From positions 1 to 64,000 of the forward strand of contig MU831925.1 of NCBI GenBank assembly GCA_029204225.1: 64,000 bases of DNA, given 5' to 3'. Below, one piece after another: positions 53,329 to 64,000 of this stretch; positions within the stretch are counted from its first letter, which is position 1, and each line of letters begins with the position of its first letter. Both the position numbers and the translations under genes were made by a program. Source of the stretch: Diphasiastrum complanatum. Its lineage: Eukaryota; Streptophyta; Lycopodiopsida; Lycopodiales; Lycopodiaceae. Below the pieces are notes generated by a model that did no database searches, was not told the origin of the DNA, and saw nothing but the letters and a program-made list of their open reading frames with translations.

Positions 53329-53975
53329 TGTGAAAAATACAGATCCTAAGTGGATCTAAACTCCAAAATCATTGGCTTGAATGCTTGCACTCCAAACTAC
53401 ATAAGCTAGGAATTGGCAACACATTCTATGCTACCTAGAATGCAAAGAACTTGATCAAAAAGCATTTATCACAAATGGAAACTTCCATAAACATCAAGTG
53501 CGGCCCAAAATAGCATTATACAGTCCATAATACATCAGCCTACCACTTTTGGAAAGCACCTAAGATCATACACACAAAGCTTGAACTCAATCACTACACA
53601 ATGCCAACAATGGAAGGAGAACCCAATAGAAAAATCTCTCATTAAGCAAATGAATACAATGGATCTGCTCCAACCTGTTTCTCCACGGCCTACCTGCTAT
53701 ATATAGCTGAGAGAGATGACTCTCTCTCCTCTCTCTAGACCCTCCTTACCTAAAATATGCCCTATATAGGTAAAATTGGCATATATGTCCAAAATACATG
53801 AAAATGGACTCATTTCGAAGGTCTTGAAGTTTGACACTTCTTCATACTGAAAAAATACACTTACTAAAAATATCTAGACCTGTTTCACACGTGTGAAAAG
53901 TCAGATCCTAAACTATGTGCCATTTTTAGCAATTTTGGCCTAAAACTAGACAAGGAAATGTTGACAATTTTCACA
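53329..53975 (-). repeat. E6 5' LTR
   Basis: 647 bp, identical by eye to 48404-49050. TATATATA at about 53698-53705 is a likely promoter element. Confidence 0.93.
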
Positions 53976-53980
53976 AAAAG

Positions 53981-56138
53981 TGGTGGGGCGTGACTGAGGC
54001 AATGTGCTGCTTAATGGTGAAAGCACGGATAGTTGGAGGGGTGTCCTATGTGGGCTGATTCCGTGATCGATTTGTATGGGCGCGGCCAGGCAAAGGTCCG
54101 TTGGCAGGACCATCTCAAAGGGGGATCTTGTGTTTGTTACTGGTTAGTAAACCTGCCTGAGTGTCTTACTTGTACGTATTCGTGGTGAGTCTTAGTACTC
54201 GTGCTTTGTCTGGTTTGCATGATTGCTTGTGATACAAGGAGCTGATGGCTCGAGAAGGAACCTTTTCTTTTGAAGGCTGATACCATCAAACAAAGAGGAC
54301 TACAGAATCTGTGGGGCGGATTTGCAGTACAAGTACTCACACGTGAACGACAACGAAACGACTCAATGTTTACAAAGGATGGATGGCTAGCCTGTTTCTT
54401 GGGTTAGTTTCATTTGCGACAACGCCCACCAGACGCAAGAAGGAAGTCAAAAGTTGGAAAGGGCCATTTCAGGGGAGATCTTCTATGGAGCAGTTGGTCT
54501 TCATTTTGGGACGGCCACCTTCGGAACTGAAACTCACTGAGCATGGGCGATATCCAGAATCTGTGCGACGGATTTGCAGTTCAAGTACTCGCACGTGAAC
54601 GACAACGAAATGACTCAATGTTTGCAAAGGATGGATGGCTAGCCTGTTTCTTGGGTTAGTTTCATTTGCGACAACACCCACCAGACGCAAGCAGGAAGTC
54701 AAAAGTTGGAAAGGGCAATTTCAGGGGAGATCTTCTTTAGCAGTTGGTCTTCATTTTGGGACGGCCACTTTCGGAACTGAAACTCACTGAGCATGGGTGA
54801 TATCCAGTATCAGTTGGGTTTTTCCTCAAAGGGGAAAAGACTAGGATCCTCTTCAGAGATTGGCAACAAGTTGGATCGAGCCATAATCCTAGCAGATGGG
54901 AAGCAAAGTGTTGGAAAGGCTTTTTGTCCGAAGAACTTTACTCTAAGTCCGATCAGCTGATTTATTAAGTGGAGGGGAACTATCACACACACCTCTCTCT
55001 TGGGGCAAATTTTGAATGAAAGTTGATCAAAATGGGGGCAAATTCAAGGTGACCTAGTCATACTCACACGAGGAGACTGGCGAACTTTGGACCTAATAAG
55101 TTGACAAGTTTTTGTTGGGAAAGGAAAGTTTGTTATAGGCTTTCTCTGGACCAGCAATGATGAGGAAACATATGAGTACGCTGGCTTGTGCTACGTGTAA
55201 GGCAGCTGATCAATGAAAGAACTGTGAAAGTTGAGTCTTGCATGAGAGACTTGGTATTTCGAACGGACGCTAAGGGACAGTTCGCGTTGAGATCGGATTA
55301 GTGCAAACTCTGGGTGCATGTTTCTGATTCAAAGAGAGCTACTTGAAGCCAAGCTCGATGTACACTTCTTGTTTTGACTGTGAGGCAACTAACCAGTGAT
55401 AGAATTGTGAAAGTCAAGTTTTGCGCAACGAACATGGTGCTTCAAACAAACGCGAAGAGATAGTTCGGATGCGGATCAAACTGGTGCGACCCTTTGGCTT
55501 TCCACGAGGTCAATGGTTACATTTGGGCTGATTCAAAGAGCTACTTCAAGCTAAGTGAGAGGTGCATTGCGGAGTACTCAATCTTTGCCTACCTTAAAGA
55601 GCCAAGATGGAAAAGTATCAAGATCAGGCTGGGACAAGGAGAGAAATCAAGGTGCAGAAGCAACAAGGCACAAAGTGGACCATAAAGTGGGCAATCAAAC
55701 GATAAATCCTTCGGCTCAGGGAGCCTTGATACCTGTGCGGAACTGAACAAACCTGGAGCTCAGGGAGCTCAACACAAAGTGCATCAAGGACAAATCAGGA
55801 GCTCAAAGGAGTTCCAAAGTCGAAAGTCAGAAGCGACAGGGGCGAACATTTCAAAGAAAGGCCTCTGTCACCAGTTAATAAGGTTCTCGGGTTTTACGAA
55901 AGCGATATCAAATCTACGCTTTTCCCAGACAAAGATATATTTTCAAGTTATGTAATTTTTCAGTACAAAGAGCTGAGCCTCCGACTTGTGGTGTGCCAGC
56001 TTCAATGTTAATAAAAAGTGGCCAGTAAATTGAGTACTGTGCCTAGTAGCTTAAATGTATAGTCATTTTAATTGGGAGACACCTTTACTTTAATCTGACA
56101 TTTGATGAGGACATCAGATTTTATAAAGGTGGGGTGGA
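53981..56138 (+). other. E4 leader end, non-coding interior and PPT
   Basis: Stem-loop 5 (GTGCTGCTTAATGGTGAAAGC, about 54005-54027) is followed by A interior without coding capacity. The 252-bp duplication is at 54303-54554 and 54555-54806. The 63-residue frame recurs at 55494-55685. The pre-PPT hairpin is at 56103-56116 and PPT AAAGGTGGGGTGGA at 56125-56138. Confidence 0.85.
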
Positions 56139-57453
56139 TGTTGTAAAGCTACCTTTACAAGCTTTACTTCCGGCGCCATCGGCGCCAGCTATGTCCCCGG
56201 CGCCAGCAGCGCCCATGCTGCTCCCAGCGCCAACGGCGTCGGCGCCGCTCCCGGCGCCACTGTGACCAGAATCCAGCCGGCGCCAAGTTCCTATGGCTGA
56301 AAATCTTTGATCGGTTCTAGCGAAGCCCAGAGAGCTCAGATCGATGTGCAATCACCTCACACGATCTAGGCATGATTAAAGGAAGCCTGGGGATCAATAA
56401 AATCTAGAGAGAGAAAATGACTTTCTAGAAAGAGAAAATCCTAGAGAGAGAAAAAACGTGCTTTACCAGCTTGGGTAGAGTGCTTGGTATGAGAGGGGGT
56501 GCCGAATCACACCAATACTATAGGGGAGTGCGGGTTGCGACTCAGGACGAGCTCCAACCAAGTCTCAGCCTCCCTTGCTGGAATGTTGTCATGGCTCTCG
56601 CCTTGGCATACTAGCGCCCCGAAGACTAGGGTCGGTCACACACTTGAAATGTAACCTTCTCAGATTATTCAATAAAGTGGGATTTTCCTCAAACTGACTC
56701 TGATTACCTTCTGGGTTTCAGTGTTCGGTAAAAGCGCCAGTTGTAAGGCCGCTTTCAAAATTTTTAACTTGGCACATAGCTGAGGGTCGTATCCCGGGAT
56801 GCCAGCGGTATGCCGTCGGGACCATTCGGTCCGTGGCGCCAACGGTATGCTGTCAGGACCATTTAGTCCAGGAACTGGTTGTTTCCATATCTGTCGCGGC
56901 TTGTGGTTCTGAGTGTTCCTTGCATGAACGTGAATGGGTTAAGCTCTTGGGGAACGGGCTCTAACCTGTCGGCTGAGTTGGATGGCTTGCTTGGGTGGAT
57001 GTTACCTGTTTATGGCTGTCAGTCTGGCGTGGCGCCAGGTTGGCTTCCAGCGCTCGTGACGAAGCTTTCCGTTGGTTAAGTCTGATGTAAGTCAGACCGC
57101 TTGCTTGGAATGGATGTTACTCGTTTGTAACGAAGCTTCGAGTTGGTAAAGTCTGATGTAAGTCAGACCGCTTGCTTGGAATGGATGTTACTCGTTTGTA
57201 ACGAAGCTTCGAGTTGGTTAAGTTTGATGTATGTCGGGCGGCTTGCTTGGAGGGAAGTCACCCACATCGGGACCCCCGATCTGGCATGGCGCCAGTTGGA
57301 TCTCAATGTTGGTTTTCGGAACTTCAAGTTGGTTAAGTCTGATTGTTGTTGGCGAGTTGGCTGCTTGTATGTCAAGTGGCTTTGGATGGCAAGAGTTGAA
57401 GGCTGGGAAGCTAAGTCGTGGTTCCCGGCTCCCTTTGGGATGCCTGCGCTACA
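56139..57453 (+). repeat. E4 3' LTR (family A)
   Basis: 1315 bp, longer than the standard 1245 because about 72 bp (GTCTGATGTAAGTCAGACC... to CTTCGAGTTGGT) are repeated at about 57079-57221. It differs in structure from the compound 5' LTR, so the two ends changed after insertion or were never a pair. Confidence 0.9.
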
Positions 57454-57868
57454 GTGACTGACCCTAGTCTCTGGGGCGCTAGCATGCCAATGCGAGAGCC
57501 ATGAAAACATTTTAGCAAGGGAGGCTCAGACTTGGTTGGGGCTCGCCCTGAGTTGCAACCCGCACTCCCCTATAGTATTGGTGTGATTCGGCACCCCCTC
57601 TCATACCAAGCGCTCTACCCATGCTGGTAAAGCACGTTTTTCTCTCTCTAGGATTTTCTCTTTCTAGAAAGTCATTTTCTCTCTCTAGATTTTCTTGATC
57701 CCCAGGCTTCCTTTAATTATGCCTAGATCGTGTGAGGTGATTGCACAGAGATCTGAGCTCTCTGGACTCCGCTAGAACCGATCAAAGATTTTCAGCCATA
57801 GGAACTTGGGGCCGGCTGGATTCTGGTCACAGAGGCGCCGGGAGCAGCAGGGGCGCTGCCGGGGCCGG
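57454..57868 (-). repeat. A LTR fragment (minus), right of E4
   Basis: The inverted A LTR resumes at GTGACTGACCCTAGTCTC and runs through the GA-rich repeats to the GGCGCC tract, where E7's LTR begins at 57869. Its sequence is more diverged than other copies, consistent with an older host LTR. Confidence 0.88.
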
Positions 57869-58786
57869 TGTTGCGTTGGTGCCTCAAAGGGCGCTGGGAC
57901 TTGAGCAGTTTCCCCAACACGCGCTTAAGTCTAACATTCATTCATCATGCACTTACGTAAAAGCCAACTCAGAAACGTAACAAGCTTAATCATTCAGACT
58001 CAAGAAAACTGGAATCCCAACCAACCCGAAAGCCAACTTAGAATCCGTCCCCAAGAGGTAACCAAAGGCAAAGACAAGCCACACATGAAACCCAAGGCAT
58101 AGTGGTCACCAAACTGACCAATTGGCATAGCGGCAAGCCCCATGTCGATGACAGGGACCCTTAGGCGCCAGCGACGCAAAAAGGTTGTAGTAAGGGTCCT
58201 TCCACTTGGACCAGTCCCGGAGGCGAAACCGAAATGGTAATCATCCCCAAGGATCAACTTTATTAGATTTGGAAGAGGTTACATTCATACATAGACTGAC
58301 CGGTCTCGGGGCCACCAACACGTGCTGGGCATTGTGCCTGGCTCGTGTTGGTAGAGGGAGCTGAGACCTGGCGACTGGATTCCTGGCGCTGGTTGAGCTG
58401 CCCAAGTTTCTGTCTGCCGGACTCCCCCTATAGTTCTGTTGTGATTCGGCGCACCCCCTCTGTTCTGAAACATAGTGCTTTCTGGTAAAGCATGCTTTTT
58501 GGGACTTAGTATTTATTTTGCTGATTAAGCCTGGCAAGCCTGACAGAATCAGTCTGGCTCCAAGACATGGGTCCGGGGAGCCGTTCCGTTGGCAGAATCA
58601 ACTTGCTTCCTGACTAGGCCATGACTCGAGCTCCAGAGCTAGCTCATGACTTGTGACTACTTGACTGGCTCACCACAGGTCGGAGGCTCAGTCCTTGACG
58701 TTCTAACTTGCTCTGGGACCTTAGGGAGCGTCACCCCTTAGAGTCTTACAGGGCATGCTGGGTGCTCATGAGTCAGCTTTACAACA
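57869..58786 (-). repeat. E7 3' LTR (B, pol type)
   Basis: 918 bp, TGTTGCGTTGGTGCC to TTTACAACA, several percent different from the E3 LTRs. Confidence 0.92.
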
Positions 58787-59026
58787 TCCTCCCCTCGTTT
58801 GAAAAAGCTGATGTCCTCATCAGGGCCAAACTAGACCTAGGACGTATGGCACGGGCTTAATTTACCGGCCTTAACAACTTTGAATTAAAAATACATTGGC
58901 AGTAGCACAAGAAAATTGTGGATAAAGTTCACTTACGTAAAACCTGTGTAAAGCTGCAAGTGATTTATTGAAAAACTTAAGAAAGATACATGGAAGTTCC
59001 TTGAACTTCAGAATGGCCATGAATAA

Positions 59027-62000
59027 TTATGTAGGAGGCATGCCGCCAGGTAGTGCTGTGTGTGCCGATCTGGGAAAACGGCTATTGCGTTGGTTCTTCT
59101 GCAGATAATCTGCTAGTACTTCAGGGGCTCCCTCCTTAAGTTTGTCTTCGTACTCCCAAGAAGCCTCAATAAGTGGAGCCCGTAGCCACTTCACTAGATA
59201 TTCACGTTGAACACCAGTTCGCTTTCTATGTGTCAATATTTGTTCTGGTACAAGCTGCCTCTTTGTATCATCAAGTGTCGTTGGTGGGTGACGGAGTTCG
59301 CGTTGCCGATCAAATCGCTCATCTGGTTTGTACCGTTTGAGTAATGAGATATGAAACACATTATGTATATCCACGCTGGACGGTAGCGCCAATCGGTAAG
59401 CCACTGGGTTGATCTTCTTGGTGACATAATATGGTCCTGCATAAGGTCGAACGAACTTATGAGAAAAGCCTTTTGGTAACGCAATGTTCTTTGTGTTCAG
59501 CCATACTTGATCACCTTCCTCAAATTCCAGTTCTCGTCGATGTGGGTTTACGTCAGCTGCCATACTCCTTTGTGACTGCTCTAAAAATGACTTCACCTCT
59601 GTCAGCTTTGTGTGCCACTCATTGATGAATTCCTCTACAGTAGGTACTGGTGTTTCCTGCACGCCTGTAAGAAAAGAGCTTGGAACAATCGGTAGCCGAC
59701 CATTGCTTATCTCGAAGGGTGCCCTTCCAGTAGATCTGTTCACTTGGTTGTTATGTGCAAACTCGAGAATATCCAAGTAGTTGACCCAATCGGATTGGTC
59801 CCAAGCGACATAATTTCGTAAATATTGTTCAATCTGTCGATTGACTCGTTCCGTTTGCCCATCTGTCTGAGGGTGATATGCAGTGCTGAAATTCAGTCCA
59901 GTTCCCACGAGGCGAAATAGACAAGTCCAAAACTTTCCGACGAACTTGGTGTCTCGGTCAGAAATAATCATTCTAGGCAGGCCATGGTATTTGAAGACAC
60001 ATTTGAAAAATAACCTTGCCACTTCTTCAGCTGTCACTGAACTTTTAGTTGGTACTAGATGAACTTGCTTTAAAAAGCGGTCAACCACCACATAAATTGA
60101 GTCGAAGCCTTGGCACCGTGGTAGTTGAACAATAAAATCCATGCTCACCGAATCCCATGGGTATGCTGGTACCGGTAATGGTTGGAGTAGTCCTGCTGGA
60201 GCTAGCGGTTCCACCTTCACTTGTTGACATGTCGGGCATGTTTGCACATAGGATTCAACGTCTGCCCACATAGCTGGCCAATAAAAGCCACTTTTGAGAA
60301 GTTCATACATGCGATTCACCCCTGGATGTCCGGCGGCTAGTACGTCATGATGTTCTCGCAAGACTTTCTTCCTCAGGTTGATGTTGTCTGGGACATATAC
60401 TCTGCGTTGTTTATAAACAACCATTTGATCTTTCCAAGTGAAATGTTTATGAGGCTTTCCCAGCTGGAATTCGATCATTAAGTCCTTCGCCAACGCATCT
60501 GCACCATAATTCTCCCTGATTTCTTGGAGTAGGTCAGTCACCTGAGTTGTCACTATTGCCATCAAGTGTTCCTGTCTACTTAGTGCATCCGCCACCACAT
60601 TGTTCTTTCCCGCCGTGTGTACGATGTCTATATTGAATTTCGAGAGAAAGTTTTGCCATCGCATTTGCTTTGGCGTGAGCATACCTTGGGATGAGAAGTA
60701 CTTGAGTGATACATTATCAGTGAACGCCTTAAAGGGTTTTCTTGCCACATAATGTCTCCAATGCTCCACTGCTTGAACTACTGCGACCATTTCTTTTTCA
60801 TGATTTGGCCATCGTCGCTCTACGTCACTCAATTTCTTTGAAAAATATGCAACAGGTTTTCCGTCTTGCATCAGCACAGCCCCAATAGCAAAGTTCGACG
60901 CGTCTGTATGTATTTCAAAAGGTTTGCTAAAGTCCGGTAAGGCAAGAATGGGTTCTTGAGTGATCCGTCGTTTTAGTTCTTGGAACGCTGCTTCACATTC
61001 CGGTGTCCATGTCATCTTCAGATGAGTCTTGGTCTACTCCAACAGTGGTGCCACAATTTTGCTAAATGCCTCAATGAATCTCCTGTAAAAGTTACATAAG
61101 CCCACATAGTCTTAGGAGCCAGCCAATCCAAGATAGTCTTGATCTTCTTAGGATCCATCCGAATTCGTCCGTAGCCTATAACGTGTCCAAGGAAATCAAC
61201 TTCCTCTACCACAAATTCACATTTTTCTCTTTTCGCGAACAAGCTGTTCTTCCTTAGTCGTTGAAGGACAGTCCTTAAATGTTTAATGTGATCTTTGAGG
61301 CTACGACTAAACACAAAGATGTCATCGATGTACACAATGACAAATTCATGTAAGCAGTCTTGAAAAATGTTGTTCATCAACGTGCAAAAAGTGGCTGGTG
61401 CGTTTGTTAGACCGAACGACATCACCCTGAATTCGTGACTCCCATACCGTGTTCGAAAAGTCGTTTTGTGCTCATCGCCTTTAGCTATTCGAATTTGGTG
61501 ATATCCAGATCTAAGATCTATTTGGCTAAAATATCTGGCATGTTTGAGCTGGTCGAACAGGTCATCAATTCTAGGCATGGGATACTTGTTCTTGATGGTA
61601 CCCTTGTTGAGCATGCGGTAATCCACACACATCCGCAGTGTCTTGTTTGTCTTTTCCACGAATAGTACAGGGGCTCCAAAAGGCGAAGCACTGGGCCTAA
61701 TGAATCCTTTCTCTATCAATTCACCAAGTTGTCATTTCAGTTCCACCAACTCTTCTTGGGACATCCTATGAGGTGCTCGTGAAGTTGGTTCTGTTCCTGG
61801 AACCAACTCAATCTTATGGTCCACTGGTCTTCGAGGAGGTAACTTAGGTGGGATTTCTTCTGGAAACACATCGCTAAATTCCTCTAGCAAATCTGCCACC
61901 TCCTTTGGCAAGTTTTTCTGTTGTGCGTTTTTCCCTTCTGGAACCTCTCTGCAGATACAAAGAAAGCACTTTGACCTTTTCCCTTTCGCCATGCTTTTAA

Positions 62001-62453
62001 TCACAGATGCAGCAACCAGATTTTGTTCAATATCGGTGCCCTTCGCGTTCCCTCCAGGCAGAGCTTTTGTCATACAAATCTGTCCCTTGTAATCCAAGAG
62101 AACCAAGTTTGAGCTCCTACCCAAGACTGCAATACAATGTTCATTTAGCCAGGGAAGGCCCAAAATTACATTGAAAACATCCAACTCTAAAATCAAAAAG
62201 CTAAGTTTAGCCTTCCATCTCCCAATTTGCACCGGGATGTTCAATGTCGCTTTGTCTGCGTTCAGTGCTCCCTTTGTTGTTTCTACCTTGAGCGTTGATG
62301 TTACATTTCTGGTTGGCAAGCTGAACTGTTCCACTACGCTCCTTGAAATATAGTTATGTGAAGCTCCGGAGTCGATCATGAAATCTGACTTCCTCCTCGC
62401 GATCTTTCCGGATAGGAATAATAATCGTGAACCAATCTTGGGGGTTGCCCCAT
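59027..62453 (-). pseudogene. pol: E7 Pol, inactivated
   Basis: The same domain order as E3: protease ([10 protein letters not shown] near 62365-62395), RT with YIDD (near 61321-61336), RNase H, integrase, chromodomain (near 59090-59260). Relative to E3 there is a CGA-to-TGA stop near 61730, a CAG-to-TAG stop near 61035, and a ~20-bp deletion near 61108 that removes part of the RT connection (GLCNFYRRF region) and shifts the frame. The long open part 59027-61015 covers RNase H, integrase and chromodomain. E8 interrupts it next to the sequence that corresponds to the E3 start region, so whether gag preceded it cannot be seen. Confidence 0.9.
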
Positions 62454-63356
62454 TGTTGTAAAGCTGACTTGGGTGCACCCAGCGTGCCCTGTAAGACTCA
62501 AAGGGGTGACACTCCCTAAGGTCCCAGAGCAAGTTAGAATGTCAAGGACTGAGCCTCCGACCTGTGGTGAGCCAGTCAAGTAGTCACAAAGTCATGAGCT
62601 AGCTCTTGAGCTCGAGTCATGGCCTAGTCAGGAAAGCAGGTTGATTCGGCCGCCGGGACGGCTCCCGGGACCCATGTCCGGGAGCCAGACTGATTCTGCT
62701 AGGCTTGCCAGGCTTAATCAGCAAAATAAAAACTAAGTCCTAAAAAGCGTGCTTTACCAGAAAGCACTATGTTTCAAACCATAGGGGGTGCGCCGAATCA
62801 CAGCAGAACTATAGGGGGAGTCCGGCAGACAGAAACTTGGGCAGCTCAACCAGCGCCAGGAATCCAGTCGCCAGGTCTCAGCTCCCTCTACCAGCACGAG
62901 CCAGGCACAATGCCCAGCACGTGTTGGTGGCCCCGAGACCGGTCAGTCTATGTATGAATGTAACCTCTTCCAAATCTAATAAAGTTGATCCTTGGGTTTC
63001 GCCTCCGGGACTGGTCCAAGTGGAAGGACCCTTACTACAACCTTTTTGCGTCGCTGGCGCCTAAGGGTCCCTGTCATCGACATGGGGCTTGCCGCTATGC
63101 CAATTGGTCAGTTTGGCGACCACTATGCCTTGGATTTCATGTGTGGCTTGTCTTTGCCTTTGGTTACCTTTTGGGGACGGATTCTGAGTTGGCTTTCGGG
63201 TTGGTTGGGATTCCAGTTTTCTTAAGTCTGAATGGTTAAGCTTGTTACGATTCTGAGTTGGCTTTTACGTAAGTGCACGATGGATGAATGTTAGACTTAA
63301 GCGCGTGTTGGGGAAACCGCTCAAGTCCCAGCGCCCTTTGAGGCGCCGGCGCAACA
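62454..63356 (+). repeat. E8 5' LTR (B, gag type)
   Basis: 903 bp. It is shorter than 920 because about 17 bp (GATGATTACCATTTCGG) after GTTGATCCTTGG are missing. It ends GGCGCCGGCGCAACA. Confidence 0.92.
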
Positions 63357-63358
63357 TG

Positions 63359-64000
63359 TGGTATCAGAGCCGACTAGCCGGTCAGCTACGCAAGTCTCAC
63401 AGGGATGGCCACGTTTTTGGGATTTGTCAGGACAACCGTTGCGCAAGGTGCTGCCCACAGTGTAAGCACGGGTGCGTCCACGGTCGGGGTGGTCGGCAGA
63501 ACGGGGGACTTGATGAGTCAAAGTGCTGCCCTCGAGGTGTAAGCACGGTCAGTTCTCGCGGTTCGGGCCTGGCGCTGTCTGCACGTAGGACGGATGAGGC
63601 AAAGTGCTGCCTAGGTAGGTGAAAGCACGGTCCATACCTTGTGGGGTGCGGGGCGACATATTCGAACTGTACGGGTTAACCATTGATACAGAGATGCTGC
63701 TCGAATTCGGGTGTAAAGCACGGGTGGTTAGCTGCCGGTGCGGGATAGCTGCCGATCGTTTAGCTATAAGGGCTATCGACCAAAAAGTGGTGGGGCGTGA
63801 CTGAGGCAATGTGCTGCTTAATGGTGAAAGCACGGATGGTTGGATGGATGTTTCCCCGTGGGCTAATTCTGTGATAGATTTGTGTGGGCGCGGCTAGGCA
63901 AAGGTCCTACGTCCGGTCTCAGGGGGGGTTTGTGGCTTGAGAGGGATCCTCTGTGTTTGCTTTGGTTGGTATGTTCCGTTTGTCGTGTGCTTGCTTGGAC
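63359..64000 (+). promoter_or_regulatory. E8 PBS and best-preserved stem-loop leader
   Basis: PBS TGGTATCAGAGC is at 63359-63370. The five stem-loops are at 63448-63469, 63523-63546, 63604-63628, 63694-63721 and 63811-63833, all with an intact AGCAC arm. Unit 2 holds a CCTCGAGG core and unit 4 a CGAATTCG core. The leader runs to the window edge. Confidence 0.9.

Larger units (their letters stand above)
48404..53975 (-). mobile_element. Copia-like element E6 (minus), TSD AAAAG, no pol
   Basis: The element is 5572 bp with two 647-bp LTRs that look identical (48404-49050 and 53329-53975). AAAAG is duplicated at 48399-48403 and 53976-53980. In minus orientation it has PBS, a ~1.2-kb leader, one 1030-codon ORF and a PPT whose complement CTCCCTCTTC is at 49051-49060. 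The ORF starts with a copia gag and lacks protease, integrase, RT and RNase H. It therefore depends on another element for movement and moved very recently. Its AT content and codon use differ sharply from the GC-richer A and B elements around it. Confidence 0.95.
40037..57453 (+). mobile_element. Family A element E4 (plus), nested with E5 and E6
   Basis: The order is a compound 5' LTR (40037-47973), PBS, leader, interior, PPT (56125-56138) and 3' LTR (56139-57453). B-gag element E5 lies in the 5' LTR and copia-like E6 lies in the leader, each with its own TSD. The bases next to E4 (CCAAC left, GTGAC right) do not match, so either a deletion accompanied insertion or the two ends come from different events. 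The interior has the same 252-bp duplication as E2, so these two share a recent ancestor. Confidence 0.85.
57869..62453 (-). mobile_element. B-pol element E7 (minus), decayed, cut by E8
   Basis: A 918-bp pol-type B LTR (57869-58786), PPT complement at 58787-58799, pre-PPT hairpin at 58808-58823, then a pol reading frame closely related to E3's but broken by nonsense changes and a ~20-bp deletion. The N-terminal end of pol is interrupted at 62453 by E8, and the 5' LTR is outside the window. LTR markers (GTTCCGTTGGCAGAATC) are of the pol type. Confidence 0.9.
62454..64000 (+). mobile_element. B element E8 (plus), 5' part, predicted B-gag type
   Basis: LTR 62454-63356, PBS 63359-63370 and leader to the window end. 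LTR markers (GATTCGGCCGCCGGGACGG, GACTCAAAGGGGTG) and the leader tail (GTTCCGTTTGTCGTGTGC) match E5 and not E3. By comparison with E5 the gag ATG should lie about 200 bp beyond the window. It is inserted in E7's protease region; the five bases on its left are CCCAT. Confidence 0.88.

Noticed and set aside
40032-57458. TSD for E4
   Set aside because: The flanking five bases, CCAAC and GTGAC, do not match, so no TSD is claimed.
1-64000. Bacterial-type features (operons, Shine-Dalgarno sites, attachment sites)
   Set aside because: Retrotransposon content, chromodomain and PBS type all show a plant nuclear genome; such features do not apply.

Overview
The window is plant nuclear DNA made almost entirely of LTR retrotransposons inserted into one another. 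The evidence is: Ty1/copia and Ty3/gypsy pol domains with plant-type motifs, an integrase with a C-terminal chromodomain (chromovirus), initiator-Met-tRNA primer-binding sites (TGGTATCAGAGC) directly after most LTRs, and 5-bp target-site duplications (TSDs). I see no convincing host gene, rRNA or tRNA. The species cannot be named from the sequence; a large, repeat-rich land-plant genome fits best.

Names used here. Family A has ~1245-bp LTRs (TGTTGTAAAGCTACC...CTGCGCTACA) around a ~2.5-kb internal region with no coding capacity (LARD-like). Family B has ~920-bp LTRs (TGTTGTAAAGCTGACTTGG...CGCAACA or CGCTACA) and exists as two complementary coding forms: B-pol (protease-RT-RNase H-integrase-chromodomain, no gag) and B-gag (gag plus a protease-like domain, no pol). 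A and B share the LTR terminus, the PBS, a leader with five iterated stem-loops, a hairpin just before the polypurine tract (PPT), and a similar PPT.

Layout. 1-2400: decayed Ty3/gypsy pol. 2440-3110: antisense gag remnant. 3179-8637: two A LTR+leader units, the first broken by a copia-like fragment. 8638-9963: broken copia piece and unassigned DNA. 9964-36270: an old copia element C1 split by two A insertions. The first is E1 (12786-20553, TSD CCAGG, minus), which carries a 5'-truncated B-gag copy with a solo B LTR inside its own LTR (TSD GGGTC). The second is E2 (20933-35201, TSD GCAGC, plus), whose 3' LTR is split by the intact B-pol element E3 (25284-31558, TSD ACATA, LTRs identical by eye) and then rearranged with an inverted A LTR. 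36271-39691: AT-rich unassigned DNA with a possible CACTA end. 39692-57868: A element E4 (40037-57453), inserted in or recombined with an inverted A LTR. Its 5' LTR is a tandem array split by the B-gag element E5 (41260-46364, TSD TCATG). Its leader is split by E6 (48404-53975, TSD AAAAG), a young copia-like element with a 1030-aa gag-led ORF and no pol. 57869-62453: decayed B-pol copy E7. 62454-64000: B element E8, which runs off the window and whose LTR and leader match the B-gag type.

Working model. B-pol could supply enzymes, B-gag could supply the capsid, and A could be a passive template for both through shared cis signals. The complementary coding content and shared ends are seen directly; mutual dependence is inference.
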